A stretch of DNA of 64,000 nucleotides from Chitinophaga oryzae (lineage in GTDB: Bacteria; Bacteroidota; Bacteroidia; Chitinophagales; Chitinophagaceae): the NCBI RefSeq assembly GCF_012516375.2, contig NZ_CP051204.2, positions 124,001 through 188,000 on the forward strand, in the 5' to 3' direction. The notes below the pieces were generated by a model. The model worked only from the letters and a program-made list of their open reading frames with translations, had not been told where the DNA came from and did not search any database. The first letter of the stretch is position 1, and the number at the start of each line of letters is the position of its first letter. Of this stretch, positions 16,879-26,061 are shown in pieces. Made by a program: the position numbers and the translations under genes.

Positions 16879-18423
16879 TCATTCTTCATAGATAATGCGG
16901 ATCATATTGTTCCGTTTCATGTCTGTGCTCAGGTCCACCCGCCGGCTGATCTTATCGAATAGCAGCCGTAATGCAGCCGTATTGGGCGGTATGCGCCCCA
17001 GGTTGTCTGCCATGAACTGCAGCCTGTTTTCACCCGGTTGCAGCGTGATCTTCAGCTCCTGTATCTGTTTTTTCACAGGGAAGCCGCTGGCGATCCACTG
17101 GTCGTTGAGCCGCAGGGAAATACTGTCTCCGTCTTCGGTCTGTGCATCCCAGAGCTCCAGTGTTATTTCCCGTTGTTTTACTTTGATGGTAGTCACATAT
17201 TGGTCTCTCCTGCTGACAGCGGTGCGGGTGAGCGCTGCCGTGTCCCTTGCCGGCGGCAGCGCTGGCACTGCCGGCAATATGGTATCCGGCGATGGTAAAG
17301 GCTTTCCTGCTACTGGTCTGCGGTACAGCTGCGCTACCAGGAAAGTAGCATACGCATTGGAGCGGTCGCTGAAGTCGAAGCTGTATTTTTTGCCGTCTAT
17401 CGCCACACGCATGTCGCCTGTATTGGGCGGCAGGCGGCCATAGTTGTCTGCGAAGAACGCCAGCAGGTTCATGCCTGTGTCCAGCCGTATCCGCTGTGAC
17501 TGGGTCTGTTCGTTGATTTCCTGCGACCGGAGCAACGTCCGGCCATTATGGACCAGTGTTACCGTGTCTTTATCCAGCTGGTCTTCATCCACAATGGTCA
17601 ACTGTCCTGTACTATCGTCTACGTCTATACGATCATATAATCCGAGGTAGATGGAGTCTCTGTCCGGATCGACTATTTTCTGCGCCGCCGGCGCCGCCCA
17701 TGGCTGATGGCTGATCTTCTTCAGTTGTATAGGATTGCTGTACAGCATGTCCCGCAGGGTGACTTTGGTGCTGACGAAAATTTCATCGTCATCATAAAGG
17801 CCTTTCATAAAAATGCCAAAGTCTTTTATCCACATGCGTTCGATCTCCATCACCGGCATCTCGTTGCCTTTCCGGGAATAATTGAAGGTGCCGTTGAGAT
17901 ACAGCAGCCAGATGCCCAGTTTGAACGGTGTTTCCTTAACGGGATATTTACCTCTCCCGATACCCAGCTGCTGCTCATTTTTCCGGACCAGCAAGAGGTA
18001 GTACGATCCGTGGAACTCTCCATAGTCGAGCGATAACAGCGCCGGGTACAGCATGTTTTGCCTCGGCGTGCCGATCTGCAGCTGCATGGTCACCGCCGGA
18101 ATATGTGGCCAGGGCTTGTAATCCACCTTCCAGGTGCCTGCCCACTGATCATTGGGAGTGACAACTGTATTGCCGGGGCGCCCCGCCGGAGTATTGGACC
18201 GGCTGCCGGTATTGCCAGCTTTCGTACTGCCACCGGCAATAGTACCGCCGCGTCCCTCGGCGGCTGTACGGCTGTTGGCTCCTGTCGTGGTGCGGTTCCC
18301 CGGTCCTCCGCCTCTTTCCGTGGCCACCGGAGACCGTTGTGTGGTTGCGCCCGGCCGTTGGCCGCTCTGCGCCAAAGCATACTGTACAGTCAGGCAAAAA
18401 AAGAATATAATCAGGCTTCTCAT
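16879..18423 (-). CDS. Secreted protein with duplicated C-terminal beta domain
   Basis: 514 aa from MRSLIIFFFCLTVQYALAQ, a clear signal peptide. Residues about 20-95 are a low-complexity Gly/Thr/Arg-rich linker. The middle (about 100-240) is a folded domain (GTWKVDYKPWPHIPAVTMQLQ). Two copies of a ~90-residue unit follow, each ending in a shared motif: NYGRLPPNT (copy 1) and NLGRIPPNT (copy 2), preceded by LDTGMNLLAFFAD and LQPGENRLQFMAD. A Pro-rich linker separates the copies. This unit is seen in several Bacteroidota exported proteins, but I know no function for it. Divergent from the sigma factor gene. Confidence 0.75.
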   Translation of the reverse strand: MRSLIIFFFCLTVQYALAQSGQRPGATTQRSPVATERGGGPGNRTTTGANSRTAAEGRGGTIAGGSTKAGNTGSRSNTPAGRPGNTVVTPNDQWAGTWKVDYKPWPHIPAVTMQLQIGTPRQNMLYPALLSLDYGEFHGSYYLLLVRKNEQQLGIGRGKYPVKETPFKLGIWLLYLNGTFNYSRKGNEMPVMEIERMWIKDFGIFMKGLYDDDEIFVSTKVTLRDMLYSNPIQLKKISHQPWAAPAAQKIVDPDRDSIYLGLYDRIDVDDSTGQLTIVDEDQLDKDTVTLVHNGRTLLRSQEINEQTQSQRIRLDTGMNLLAFFADNYGRLPPNTGDMRVAIDGKKYSFDFSDRSNAYATFLVAQLYRRPVAGKPLPSPDTILPAVPALPPARDTAALTRTAVSRRDQYVTTIKVKQREITLELWDAQTEDGDSISLRLNDQWIASGFPVKKQIQELKITLQPGENRLQFMADNLGRIPPNTAALRLLFDKISRRVDLSTDMKRNNMIRIIYEE

Positions 18424-18551
18424 ATATGGCTCGTTCGTTAACAACAACTTAGTGCAACATACATGATCCCTTCCGAATCATCCCTGTTTTTTTTTAATTT
18501 TCCGGGTGATATTTCCGCGATTTTCGACACTACTCTATAAACGAAGATTGT

Positions 18552-19070
18552 ATGACCATGCATAACGATCCCATTTTTGAGTCTGTATACCGGGACACCC
18601 TTCCCAAAGTGGCGAGGATGGTACACCGTATGGGGGGCGACCTGGATACCGCCAAAGATATTTTTCATGATGCGGTGATCATCTACCTGGAGAAAAAACA
18701 ACAAAACACTTCTTCCATCGCTTCAGACCAGGCTTATATCATGGGCATCGCCCGGATACTTTGCCTGCGCCGGCTGAAAGACGATCATCAATATGTAGCC
18801 CTCCCTTCGTCAGAAGACGATTATGGTATTCCGGCCGATTTTTACGATCCGCCGCCAGTGGCCCAACCGGTGATCAACTTCCTGAAAAGCGCCGGCAGAA
18901 AATGCCTTCAGCTGCTGCAGGCGTTTTATTACGACAAGCTGCCGATGGCTGAGATAGCCCAAACGCTGCAATACAAAACTCAACACGTAGCTACCGTGCA
19001 GAAATACAAATGCCTCGAAAAAATCAGGGAACAGGTAAAACAAACGCAACATGAGGAAGCAGCTTTGTGA
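18552..19070 (+). CDS. ECF-like sigma-70 family factor
   Basis: 172 aa. Region 2 is at about residues 5-45 (FESVYRDTLPKVARMVHRMGG...DIFHDAVIIYL) and region 4 helix-turn-helix at about 115-165 (CLQLLQAFYYDKLPMAEIAQTL). It is a divergent ECF sigma factor directing RNA polymerase to a small regulon. The gene overlaps the next one by 20 bp, and a ClpP paralogue is third, so the three form one operon. This suggests sigma activity controlled by the small protein and proteolysis. An alternative start lies two codons downstream (18558). Confidence 0.88.
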   Translation: MTMHNDPIFESVYRDTLPKVARMVHRMGGDLDTAKDIFHDAVIIYLEKKQQNTSSIASDQAYIMGIARILCLRRLKDDHQYVALPSSEDDYGIPADFYDPPPVAQPVINFLKSAGRKCLQLLQAFYYDKLPMAEIAQTLQYKTQHVATVQKYKCLEKIREQVKQTQHEEAAL

Positions 19071-19308
19071 AATCAGGGATATCGGACAATACCTCGAACA
19101 ACAGCAGGACACTGCCGGTCAACGGGTATTTGAGGCCCGGGAACTGACGTCTCCCGAACTGGCAGAAAAAGTCAGCTATCAGCGGAAAATAGTACAGCTG
19201 GTACGCTGGCTGGCACGCCGCAACAGGCGCCGGCAGCTGGACAACCTTTACCGGCAGCTGATGACAGACGAAACATACCGTCAAAAAATCACTTCCATCT
19301 TCCAATAA
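19051..19308 (+). CDS. 85-aa protein, possible soluble anti-sigma factor
   Basis: It starts 20 bp before the sigma gene ends, a common arrangement for sigma/anti-sigma pairs. The N-terminal half (IRDIGQYLEQQ...RVFEARELTSPELAEKV) resembles the helical cytoplasmic opening of anti-sigma factors, in which a short amphipathic helix precedes a loop with a PELA-type motif. The second half is strongly basic (LARRNRRRQLDNLYRQL). There is no membrane segment and no zinc motif. Function is inferred from position and pattern only. Confidence 0.65.
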   Translation: MRKQLCEIRDIGQYLEQQQDTAGQRVFEARELTSPELAEKVSYQRKIVQLVRWLARRNRRRQLDNLYRQLMTDETYRQKITSIFQ

Positions 19309-19320
19309 TCCTTTTTACAT

Positions 19321-20001
19321 ATGGCTTTTTTGATTCCTACCGTCATTGACGGCGATGGCCGCAATGCCTTTGATATATACAGCCTGCTCCTGAAGGAGCG
19401 CATCATTTTTCTCGGCACAGCTATCGACGACCAGGTAGCCAACCTGATCGTAGCGCAGCTGCTTTACCTCGACAGTATCGGGCACCAGCCCATCAGCATA
19501 TATATCAATAGTCCCGGTGGCGCCATCTATTCAGGCCTGGCCATCTACGACACCATGAAAATGCTGAAGTCGCCCGTATCCACCATGTCCGTAGGCTTCA
19601 CCGGCAGCATGTCTACCGTTATCCTCTCCGCAGGCGCCAAAGGACAACGCTACGCCCTCCCCCACGCCACGGTGCACATGCATCCCGCAGGCGGCGGCGC
19701 CAAAGGCTACACCGAAGATGTCCGCATCGCCTACCGCGAACAGGAGCGCCTGCAAAGTCAGCTCTTCTACCTGCTGGCACAACACGCAGGCAGACGTACG
19801 GAAGAAATAGAAGCCGCCTTCGACAACGATCATTTCATGAATGCTGTTGAAGCACAGGCTTTTGGCCTGGTAGACCAGGTCCTCGGTAGTACGGAAGACC
19901 TCATTGCACTGGAACATTCCCCTTTCCGTGTGGCGCTCATGCAACCGCAGTTAGCTGCCGGAAAGGCCCTTACCGGCAGCTCCCGCCCAGCACTTCCCTG
20001 A
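19321..20001 (+). CDS. ClpP family serine protease paralogue
   Basis: 226 aa. ClpP core with YINSPGGAIYSGLAIYD, catalytic Ser96 (GFTGSMST), His121 (HMHPAGGG) and Asp185 (AFGLVDQVL). It differs from housekeeping ClpP: GSMST replaces the usual ASMGA, and HP replaces the usual HQP next to the catalytic His. It has a ~30-residue C-terminal extension. There is 12 bp between the 85-aa gene and this one, so they are cotranscribed. No ClpX or tig gene is nearby, as would be expected around the main clpP. A specialised protease within a sigma-factor circuit is inferred. Confidence 0.9.
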   Translation: MAFLIPTVIDGDGRNAFDIYSLLLKERIIFLGTAIDDQVANLIVAQLLYLDSIGHQPISIYINSPGGAIYSGLAIYDTMKMLKSPVSTMSVGFTGSMSTVILSAGAKGQRYALPHATVHMHPAGGGAKGYTEDVRIAYREQERLQSQLFYLLAQHAGRRTEEIEAAFDNDHFMNAVEAQAFGLVDQVLGSTEDLIALEHSPFRVALMQPQLAAGKALTGSSRPALP

Positions 20002-20503
20002 TCACGGCTATTATCTCCTCCGTTCGCTGCTGAAAACGCAGCGGCGAACGGGTCACCAACCGGTCAAAATAATGTATGCGACCATGTCTGACTGCCGCCT
20101 GTAAGGGCTCCAGCGCCTCCTCAGCCAGCACCCGCTTGTCTTCCCAACTGCCGGCCAGCACCAGGTAATGCACCAGGAACCCGGATGCCTCCAGGTACTG
20201 CACCACCTGCCGCGCATCACGCCGGCCTCCATCCAGGATAAAGCTTAACATCAGCATAAAAGCGGCAGAAGAAAAAATATGCCGGCGCAGCACCTGGCTG
20301 AGGTGTGTGCAAAACATATCAGACGCACCGCGATGATTGGTCCTGTTAATCACCACAAACTTATTTTGCGGAAATACAACCGGTATAAAAGGGTCTTTCA
20401 GCGGAAAAAAATGTTTCCGGGCAAAAATCTCCTGCAATACCTTTCGTTTGCCGGAGTTAGGATAACCAACAATAACAAAAAGGGGTTGGGGGTTAAAAAA
20501 CAT
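19970..20503 (-). CDS. P-loop protein of unknown function
   Basis: 177 aa. The N-terminus has FVIVGYPNSGKRK (residues 9-21), a Walker A-like loop with Arg where Ser/Thr is usual. No clear Walker B or G motifs follow; IMV-type strands such as FVVINRTNHRGASDMFC and LVHYLVLAGSWEDK could supply the remaining sheet. Its last 32 bp overlap the 3' end of the clpP paralogue on the other strand. The family is not recognised; ATPase or GTPase activity is uncertain because of the altered loop. Confidence 0.65.
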   Translation of the reverse strand: MFFNPQPLFVIVGYPNSGKRKVLQEIFARKHFFPLKDPFIPVVFPQNKFVVINRTNHRGASDMFCTHLSQVLRRHIFSSAAFMLMLSFILDGGRRDARQVVQYLEASGFLVHYLVLAGSWEDKRVLAEEALEPLQAAVRHGRIHYFDRLVTRSPLRFQQRTEEIIAVIREVLGGSCR

Positions 20504-20568
20504 GTTTCAAAACAAAGTATTTTTTTTCATTGAAATGTTAATCAGTTCTTAACGTTCAAAGAAAAAAA

Positions 20569-21369
20569 TCAGACGTACTCCGCCAGTTTCGCTATCAGCG
20601 CAGCGCCCGGCAACAGCAGCAACTGCGCCAGCAAAGTTCCCGCCACACGGGCTATCACCATATAGGTAATATACTGCCGGAAATAACTGACGCTCACTTT
20701 GCCCAATACCACATCATCAGTAAGTACGGAAGAATGCGGGTCTATAAAAAGCACCATCAGCAACGTCGCCACCCCGTTGATAACACCGGATAAATTACTG
20801 GCGGTGGTCCTGTAGTCAGGATTCAGATATGCAGCATACACACAGCAAAGCACACTAATGGTCATAATCGCCGTGGCAACCAGGTTAAACAAAAACATCT
20901 TCCTCGGAAAGCCCTTCACAGGGTGTAATCCGGTAATACTTTCCCTGGAAGGCATCTTCAGGTTCTCTTTGATAAACTGCATCCCCGACCCGGAAAAGCC
21001 GAGGTAGAGCAGCCGGGGAACGGAACGGTGCACACTGAAATGCTCTACAGCTTTTGACAACATCCGCTGAAAAGAAGGTATTAACGCCGCACCTATAACT
21101 GAACCGATGGTACAGGATAAAATGATCAACCGGAAAAGCCCCTCGTTGCCCGTCACCTGCTGCTTCAACTCATCCTCCACCGTTTTGGCCAGTAACGGCG
21201 CCTGAAAGGTGTTGGCCGTACGGGACACCAGCACCAGAATATTGAAAAGTGAGAAAGTAATGGCTATCCTGCCGGTCGTTACTCCTACAATTCTTACGGC
21301 AAAAGATAAGGTAACAATCAGGTTGATAACGGCTGTCAGTACCAGTACAATGATGATCTGCGGCGTCAT
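20569..21369 (-). CDS. amj: Lipid II flippase, Amj family (DUF2837)
   Basis: 266 aa from the ATG at 21367-21369, giving the usual length; 33 upstream codons in frame look non-coding. About six to eight membrane segments. The family pattern is visible near the N-terminus: FAVRIVGVTTGRIAITFSLF followed by VLVSRTANTFQAPLLAKTVE. Amj is an alternative to MurJ that moves lipid-linked peptidoglycan precursor across the inner membrane. Whether MurJ is also present cannot be seen here. Single gene, convergent with nothing obvious downstream. Confidence 0.85.
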   Translation of the reverse strand: MTPQIIIVLVLTAVINLIVTLSFAVRIVGVTTGRIAITFSLFNILVLVSRTANTFQAPLLAKTVEDELKQQVTGNEGLFRLIILSCTIGSVIGAALIPSFQRMLSKAVEHFSVHRSVPRLLYLGFSGSGMQFIKENLKMPSRESITGLHPVKGFPRKMFLFNLVATAIMTISVLCCVYAAYLNPDYRTTASNLSGVINGVATLLMVLFIDPHSSVLTDDVVLGKVSVSYFRQYITYMVIARVAGTLLAQLLLLPGAALIAKLAEYV

Positions 21370-21676
21370 GTGGAGTCGTTTTAAATCGAACCTCAAGCTA
21401 CGGATTATTCTGTTTTTTAACCTCTTAACCGGCGCAGTGACCGCCAGTTTGTACGTTATTCCCAACACAATTCACATACCGTCGCTATCATGGAGGCTCA
21501 CAAAAAGTTATCACTTAACTTATTGATTTTCAACTTTAATGCCTTTTCCTGTTGTCCGCATCCGCGCCCATTCGTTCCCAACTGCACGATACAATCGCTT
21601 TCCGGTAAATTATCATCAGCTTTTCTGATCAATATTTGTATTTTGTACGCTTATTCTTCCGCGTTAAAAATTACAC

Positions 21677-23821
21677 ATGAAAAAATTGTTTTGCATAGGT
21701 TTGCTGCTGCTTTCCCACAGCGTTTTCGCGCAGCGTCAACAGGTCCGGCTTTCTACCCGGAACATCAGCCTGGTTTACAGCGTCAATCCCGAGGGACGGC
21801 TGGTACAGCAGTACTTCGGACAGGCATTGCAGCCGGCTGAAGCCGACACCTCATCCCGTGGCTCCCAGGAAGCCTATATCACCGCCGGGATGGAAAGCCT
21901 CCTGGACCCGGCCATCCGGATAGTACATAACGACGGCAATCCATCGCTGGAGCTCAAATACGTTTCTTCCCGGTCAGGCAAGAAAGACAACAATGTCTCT
22001 ACTACCGATATCACCCTTAAAGATCCCGTATACCCGGTAACCGTTACCCTTCATTTTGAGACTTATTTCCAGGAAGATGTGATCAAGGCGTGGACAGAAA
22101 TCAGGCACACGGAAAAACAACCCGTGCTGCTGACCGCCTATGCTTCCTCCATGCTGCATTTTAACGCCGCCCGTTACTGGCTGACCCAGTTCCATGGCGA
22201 CTGGGCCAAGGAGGCGAACATGGTGGAAGAGAAACTGACCAAAGGCAGTAAAGTACTGGACAGCAAACTGGGCGTACGAGCCAATATGTACCAGTCGCCC
22301 ATGTTCCTGCTTTCTCTCAACGGCCCCGCCAATGAAAACACCGGCGAAGTGATGGCCGGCACACTGGCCTGGACCGGCAATTTCCGCTTCGGCTTTGAAG
22401 TGGATGAAAAAAATGCCCTGCACGTAAGCGCAGGCATCAACCCTTACGCCAGCGACTACACGCTGCAGCCTAATGAAGTATTTACCACACCGGCTTTCCT
22501 CTTCACCTGGTCAGACCACGGAAAAGGCCAGACCAGCCGCAACTTTCAGCATTGGGCGGTGAACTACGGTATCCTCGACGGACACACACCGCGGCTCACC
22601 TTGCTGAACAACTGGGAGGCCACTGGTATGCATTTCGACGAAGCTAAACTCACCAGCCTGTTCAGCGGCGCGGCCAAACTCGGCACCGACCTCTTCCTGC
22701 TGGACGACGGTTGGTTCGCCAACAAATACCCCCGCGATGCAGACAACGCCGGCCTTGGCGACTGGGACACCAATAAAGATAAACTTCCCCATGGCCTGGG
22801 TTACCTGGTGAAAGAAGCAGAAAAACAGGGAGTGAAATTCGGCATCTGGCTGGAACCGGAGATGGTCAACCCCAAAAGTGAACTGTACACCAAACATCCC
22901 GACTGGATACTGCGTCTTCCCAACCGCGGCGAGCACTACTATCGCAATCAGCTGGTGCTGGACCTGGTAAACCCGGCCGTACAGGATTTCGTTTTTGATA
23001 TCGTGGATAAAACCATGAGCGAAAACCCTGGTATCGCCTACATCAAATGGGACTGTAACCGGATGATGACCAACACCTACTCCCCTTATCTGAAAGGAAA
23101 ACAATCCCATCTTTTTGTTGACTATACCCGCAGCCTTTATAAGGTGCTGGAAAGAGTGCGCGCCAAGTACCCGCATCTCCCTATAATGCTGTGCTCCGGT
23201 GGCGGCGGCCGCACAGACTACGGCGCCATGAAATACTTTACGGAATTCTGGCCCAGCGACAACACCGACCCGCTCGACAGGATTTACATTCAATACGGCT
23301 ATTCCCATTTCTTCCCGGCCAACACCATGGCAGCGCACGTAACCAATATGGGCAAACAATCGCTGAAGTTCCGTACGGATGTGGCCATGATGGGCAAACT
23401 GGGTTATGATATAAAAGTGGACGATTTCACACCGCAGGAATTGCAGTTCAGCCACGATGCCGTTGCTACGTATAACCGTTTACGTGATATAATCTGGTAT
23501 GGGGATTTCTATCGTCTTGTTTCACCATACGGGCAGCCCCGTGCAGTATTCCAATACACCAGCGCCGACAAACAGAAAACGGTCGTGTTTCATTACCTCA
23601 TGAATACCCGCCGGGTGGATATTTTCCCGGTAGTGAAGCTACAGGGACTGGATCCGAAAAAGAACTACCGTGTTACAGAAACCAACCTTTTCCCCGGAAC
23701 AAAATCAGCTTTTGGAAACCAGGTATACAGCGGGGATTTTCTCATGAATACAGGTATCAGTCTAACGCCCGGAAGAGTAAAACCGCTAAGCAGTAATATA
23801 CTGGAAGTGGTAGCAGAATAA
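21677..23821 (+). CDS. Alpha-galactosidase, GH36
   Basis: 714 aa with signal peptide (MKKLFCIGLLLLSHSVFAQ), so exported to the periplasm or surface. An N-terminal beta-sandwich (about 20-300) precedes the TIM barrel. The catalytic nucleophile is D459 in KWDCNR and the acid/base is D528 in FWPSDNTD; LLDDGWF (341-347) and WLEPEMVNP (391-399) are also conserved. A C-terminal beta domain ends the protein. It hydrolyses terminal alpha-1,6-galactosides such as raffinose or galactomannan side chains. Convergent with a second predicted glycosidase across a shared terminator. Confidence 0.95.
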   Translation: MKKLFCIGLLLLSHSVFAQRQQVRLSTRNISLVYSVNPEGRLVQQYFGQALQPAEADTSSRGSQEAYITAGMESLLDPAIRIVHNDGNPSLELKYVSSRSGKKDNNVSTTDITLKDPVYPVTVTLHFETYFQEDVIKAWTEIRHTEKQPVLLTAYASSMLHFNAARYWLTQFHGDWAKEANMVEEKLTKGSKVLDSKLGVRANMYQSPMFLLSLNGPANENTGEVMAGTLAWTGNFRFGFEVDEKNALHVSAGINPYASDYTLQPNEVFTTPAFLFTWSDHGKGQTSRNFQHWAVNYGILDGHTPRLTLLNNWEATGMHFDEAKLTSLFSGAAKLGTDLFLLDDGWFANKYPRDADNAGLGDWDTNKDKLPHGLGYLVKEAEKQGVKFGIWLEPEMVNPKSELYTKHPDWILRLPNRGEHYYRNQLVLDLVNPAVQDFVFDIVDKTMSENPGIAYIKWDCNRMMTNTYSPYLKGKQSHLFVDYTRSLYKVLERVRAKYPHLPIMLCSGGGGRTDYGAMKYFTEFWPSDNTDPLDRIYIQYGYSHFFPANTMAAHVTNMGKQSLKFRTDVAMMGKLGYDIKVDDFTPQELQFSHDAVATYNRLRDIIWYGDFYRLVSPYGQPRAVFQYTSADKQKTVVFHYLMNTRRVDIFPVVKLQGLDPKKNYRVTETNLFPGTKSAFGNQVYSGDFLMNTGISLTPGRVKPLSSNILEVVAE

Positions 23822-23825
23822 CAGC

Positions 23826-23856
23826 AAAACGGCCGGAAATATCCGGCCGTTTTTTA
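23826..23856. terminator. Bidirectional terminator
   Basis: Perfect stem AACGGCCGGA/TCCGGCCGTT with a 4-nt loop, A-run before and T-run after, between convergent stops; it overlaps the last codons of the minus-strand gene. Confidence 0.92.
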
Positions 23857-25872
23857 TTTCAGTATAATGGGTAAGGTTGTTCCGTCTTTTATCGTATATT
23901 CTTTACCGTTAGCGACTATCAGTAATCTGTTCTTGTCTTTTCTTTTTACCTCGACATCAAATATTTTACCGAAGGCGTGGATATTGCGTAATGCCATATG
24001 GTCCCAGCCTTCCGGCAGCCGCGGCGTACAGTCAAAACTGTTAAATCCTGTCGGCCTCATACCAAACATCCCTTCGGTGAAAATGCGGCAATACAGGCCG
24101 CTTTCAGCGGAGAGGTGCCGCTGGTTGCCTTCCGGGTACGCTTCCACCGGATAAGGCACATGTTCTCCCAGCAACCGGCGGCGGGAGTAGTATTCCAGTT
24201 TATCCATTGCCCTGGCTGTTTCGCCGGCGGCAAACACGCCCCGCAGTGCATACAGCGTAGAGCGGTCCCAGAAGGTCCGGTCGCCGGACTGGGAGGCGAG
24301 CCCGTCTTCCGTCCACAGCTTCGGAGAAAACAGGGCCGCAATTGTGCCCTCTTTCCGTTCGAACAGTCCGGTTGTCAGCGGTGTTGCGATCCAGGCGCGC
24401 AATACTTTATTTTCCTCGTAATAGCGGTAAGTATCAAATCCTTCCACGGTAGCGCCGAAGAAGCGGTCGATGTTTTTCCGCAGCGCCTCTGCCCGTTGCG
24501 CGTAATCCCGCGCCGGTACTTTTAATTGCTTCGCCAGCAGCACGGCAGAGCGCAGTGCATCGTAGTACAGTGCGCTGGTATTGAGATTGGCTTTCCCCGC
24601 CGGAAAACGGCCTTCCAGTTCATCGCTGTCGGAATGCACTACGCCATTTTCATTCACCTGCCGGCGCAGGTATTCCAGGCTCCATTCTATCAGGGGCCAC
24701 AGCACCCTGGCAGAATCGGCATTACCGGCTGCGAGGGCGTAACGGCTGGCGCCATAGGCGATCATCGCCATATCGCCGCGGTCTTTGGCGCCATGCCAGG
24801 TACCGTCGCCTTCCGCTACGATGGAGCTGGGAATGGGTTTATAATCCGGGTTCATATACTTCGCAAACCAGCGATAGCTGTTCATCGCGGAATTAAGCGC
24901 TATACTGTCGCCCAGGAAGCCGAAGAAGGGGTTCACATATTCTGCCTGATCATTGGCCCAGATAGCGGCATAATAACGCAATCCGCCGGGCCCGTGCAGG
25001 TACCCTCCCTTCGTGAGGTAAATACTTTCCGTCGCCCTGATCTTTGCAAAGGCGAAAGCGGTGTTCAGCAGGGTGTCTGGTGTTTCCAGCTGCAGAAGCG
25101 ACAAGATACCGGCTATCCGTTGCCGGCGGCCTGCCAGTTCCGCATCGGCATTGATCTGCGGCCGGGGTTCGGTACCCCGGCGGGCGCTGTACCCTATAAC
25201 AAACCGGACAGAATCGCCGGCGGCCACCTGCTGCCTGCCCGCTCCGGCTGTTTCTATGGTAAAGTAAAGCGGTCCGTTTGCACTGCGGCTTTCCGCCGGC
25301 ATCCGCTCCAGCTGCATGGCTTCCATTTCAATAGGCACCGGCTGCGTGCCGTGATTGATGAATACCAACTGCTCCAGCACCAACGGCTGGTTATCAGACG
25401 GGAAGAAGGTCCTTTTCAGTTCTACCAGGCGATCATTTCCCAGTACACTATTGATGGTGGTGATCCCGCTGTGTTGCATACTGCGCACTTTCTCAGGCAG
25501 TGCCTTTACAGGACCGCCGTTGTAGACGTCCGGCTTCCACAGCTTATTGTTGATAAAAAAGCGTGGCAGCATGTTATCGGCAACAGTATACATCATGGCA
25601 GTCTCCGTCTTGTTGGGCATCAGGCGGTACGTGGGAAAAACAATCGTCCGCGTAATGACGCTGGCGCCGCTGCTGTCTACCCCGTATTGCAGCCAGAGGG
25701 CCACTTTTTTACCGGCCATTTCAATATGGTCTGCGTGAGGGACAGGGCCATTAATATTCCAGATAATGCTGCCGTCGGACGCTATCTTCCAGCGGTCGGG
25801 CGTTTGGGCGTAACCGTCATACGGGCATAAACATGCCGCAGCCAGCACCCCTTTGATCAGTATCGTTTTCAT
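23854..25872 (-). CDS. Secreted six-hairpin glycosidase-like protein
   Basis: 672 aa with signal peptide (MKTILIKGVLAAACLCPYDGYAQ). An N-terminal beta-sandwich (about 25-240) precedes an (alpha/alpha)6-barrel (about 270-600) with typical aromatic/acidic motifs: GGYLHGPGGLRYYAAIWANDQAEY, EGDGTWHGAKDRGDMAM and VVHSDSDELEGRF. A small C-terminal beta domain closes it (NIHAFGKIFDVEVKRKDKNRLL). The layout resembles GH78, GH95 or GH127-like enzymes, but I cannot assign a GH family. Candidate general acids are in the DELEGRF and AEGDGTW segments. Substrate unknown. Confidence 0.75.
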   Translation of the reverse strand: MKTILIKGVLAAACLCPYDGYAQTPDRWKIASDGSIIWNINGPVPHADHIEMAGKKVALWLQYGVDSSGASVITRTIVFPTYRLMPNKTETAMMYTVADNMLPRFFINNKLWKPDVYNGGPVKALPEKVRSMQHSGITTINSVLGNDRLVELKRTFFPSDNQPLVLEQLVFINHGTQPVPIEMEAMQLERMPAESRSANGPLYFTIETAGAGRQQVAAGDSVRFVIGYSARRGTEPRPQINADAELAGRRQRIAGILSLLQLETPDTLLNTAFAFAKIRATESIYLTKGGYLHGPGGLRYYAAIWANDQAEYVNPFFGFLGDSIALNSAMNSYRWFAKYMNPDYKPIPSSIVAEGDGTWHGAKDRGDMAMIAYGASRYALAAGNADSARVLWPLIEWSLEYLRRQVNENGVVHSDSDELEGRFPAGKANLNTSALYYDALRSAVLLAKQLKVPARDYAQRAEALRKNIDRFFGATVEGFDTYRYYEENKVLRAWIATPLTTGLFERKEGTIAALFSPKLWTEDGLASQSGDRTFWDRSTLYALRGVFAAGETARAMDKLEYYSRRRLLGEHVPYPVEAYPEGNQRHLSAESGLYCRIFTEGMFGMRPTGFNSFDCTPRLPEGWDHMALRNIHAFGKIFDVEVKRKDKNRLLIVANGKEYTIKDGTTLPIILK

Positions 25873-26061
25873 AAATTCGTGGGATATCTTGCAAACAAAT
25901 TATACCATCGTCCGCGCAATTCATAACAGAAAGATCATACCGGACAGTATCCGGTCAGCATCGGATAAAATAATATAAATAGCGGTTTTGTTATCTTCAT
26001 GTCGTAAACGGGTTAACTTTTTAACAGGCCCGGCGTTAAATACTAAAACCGTATCAAGAGA

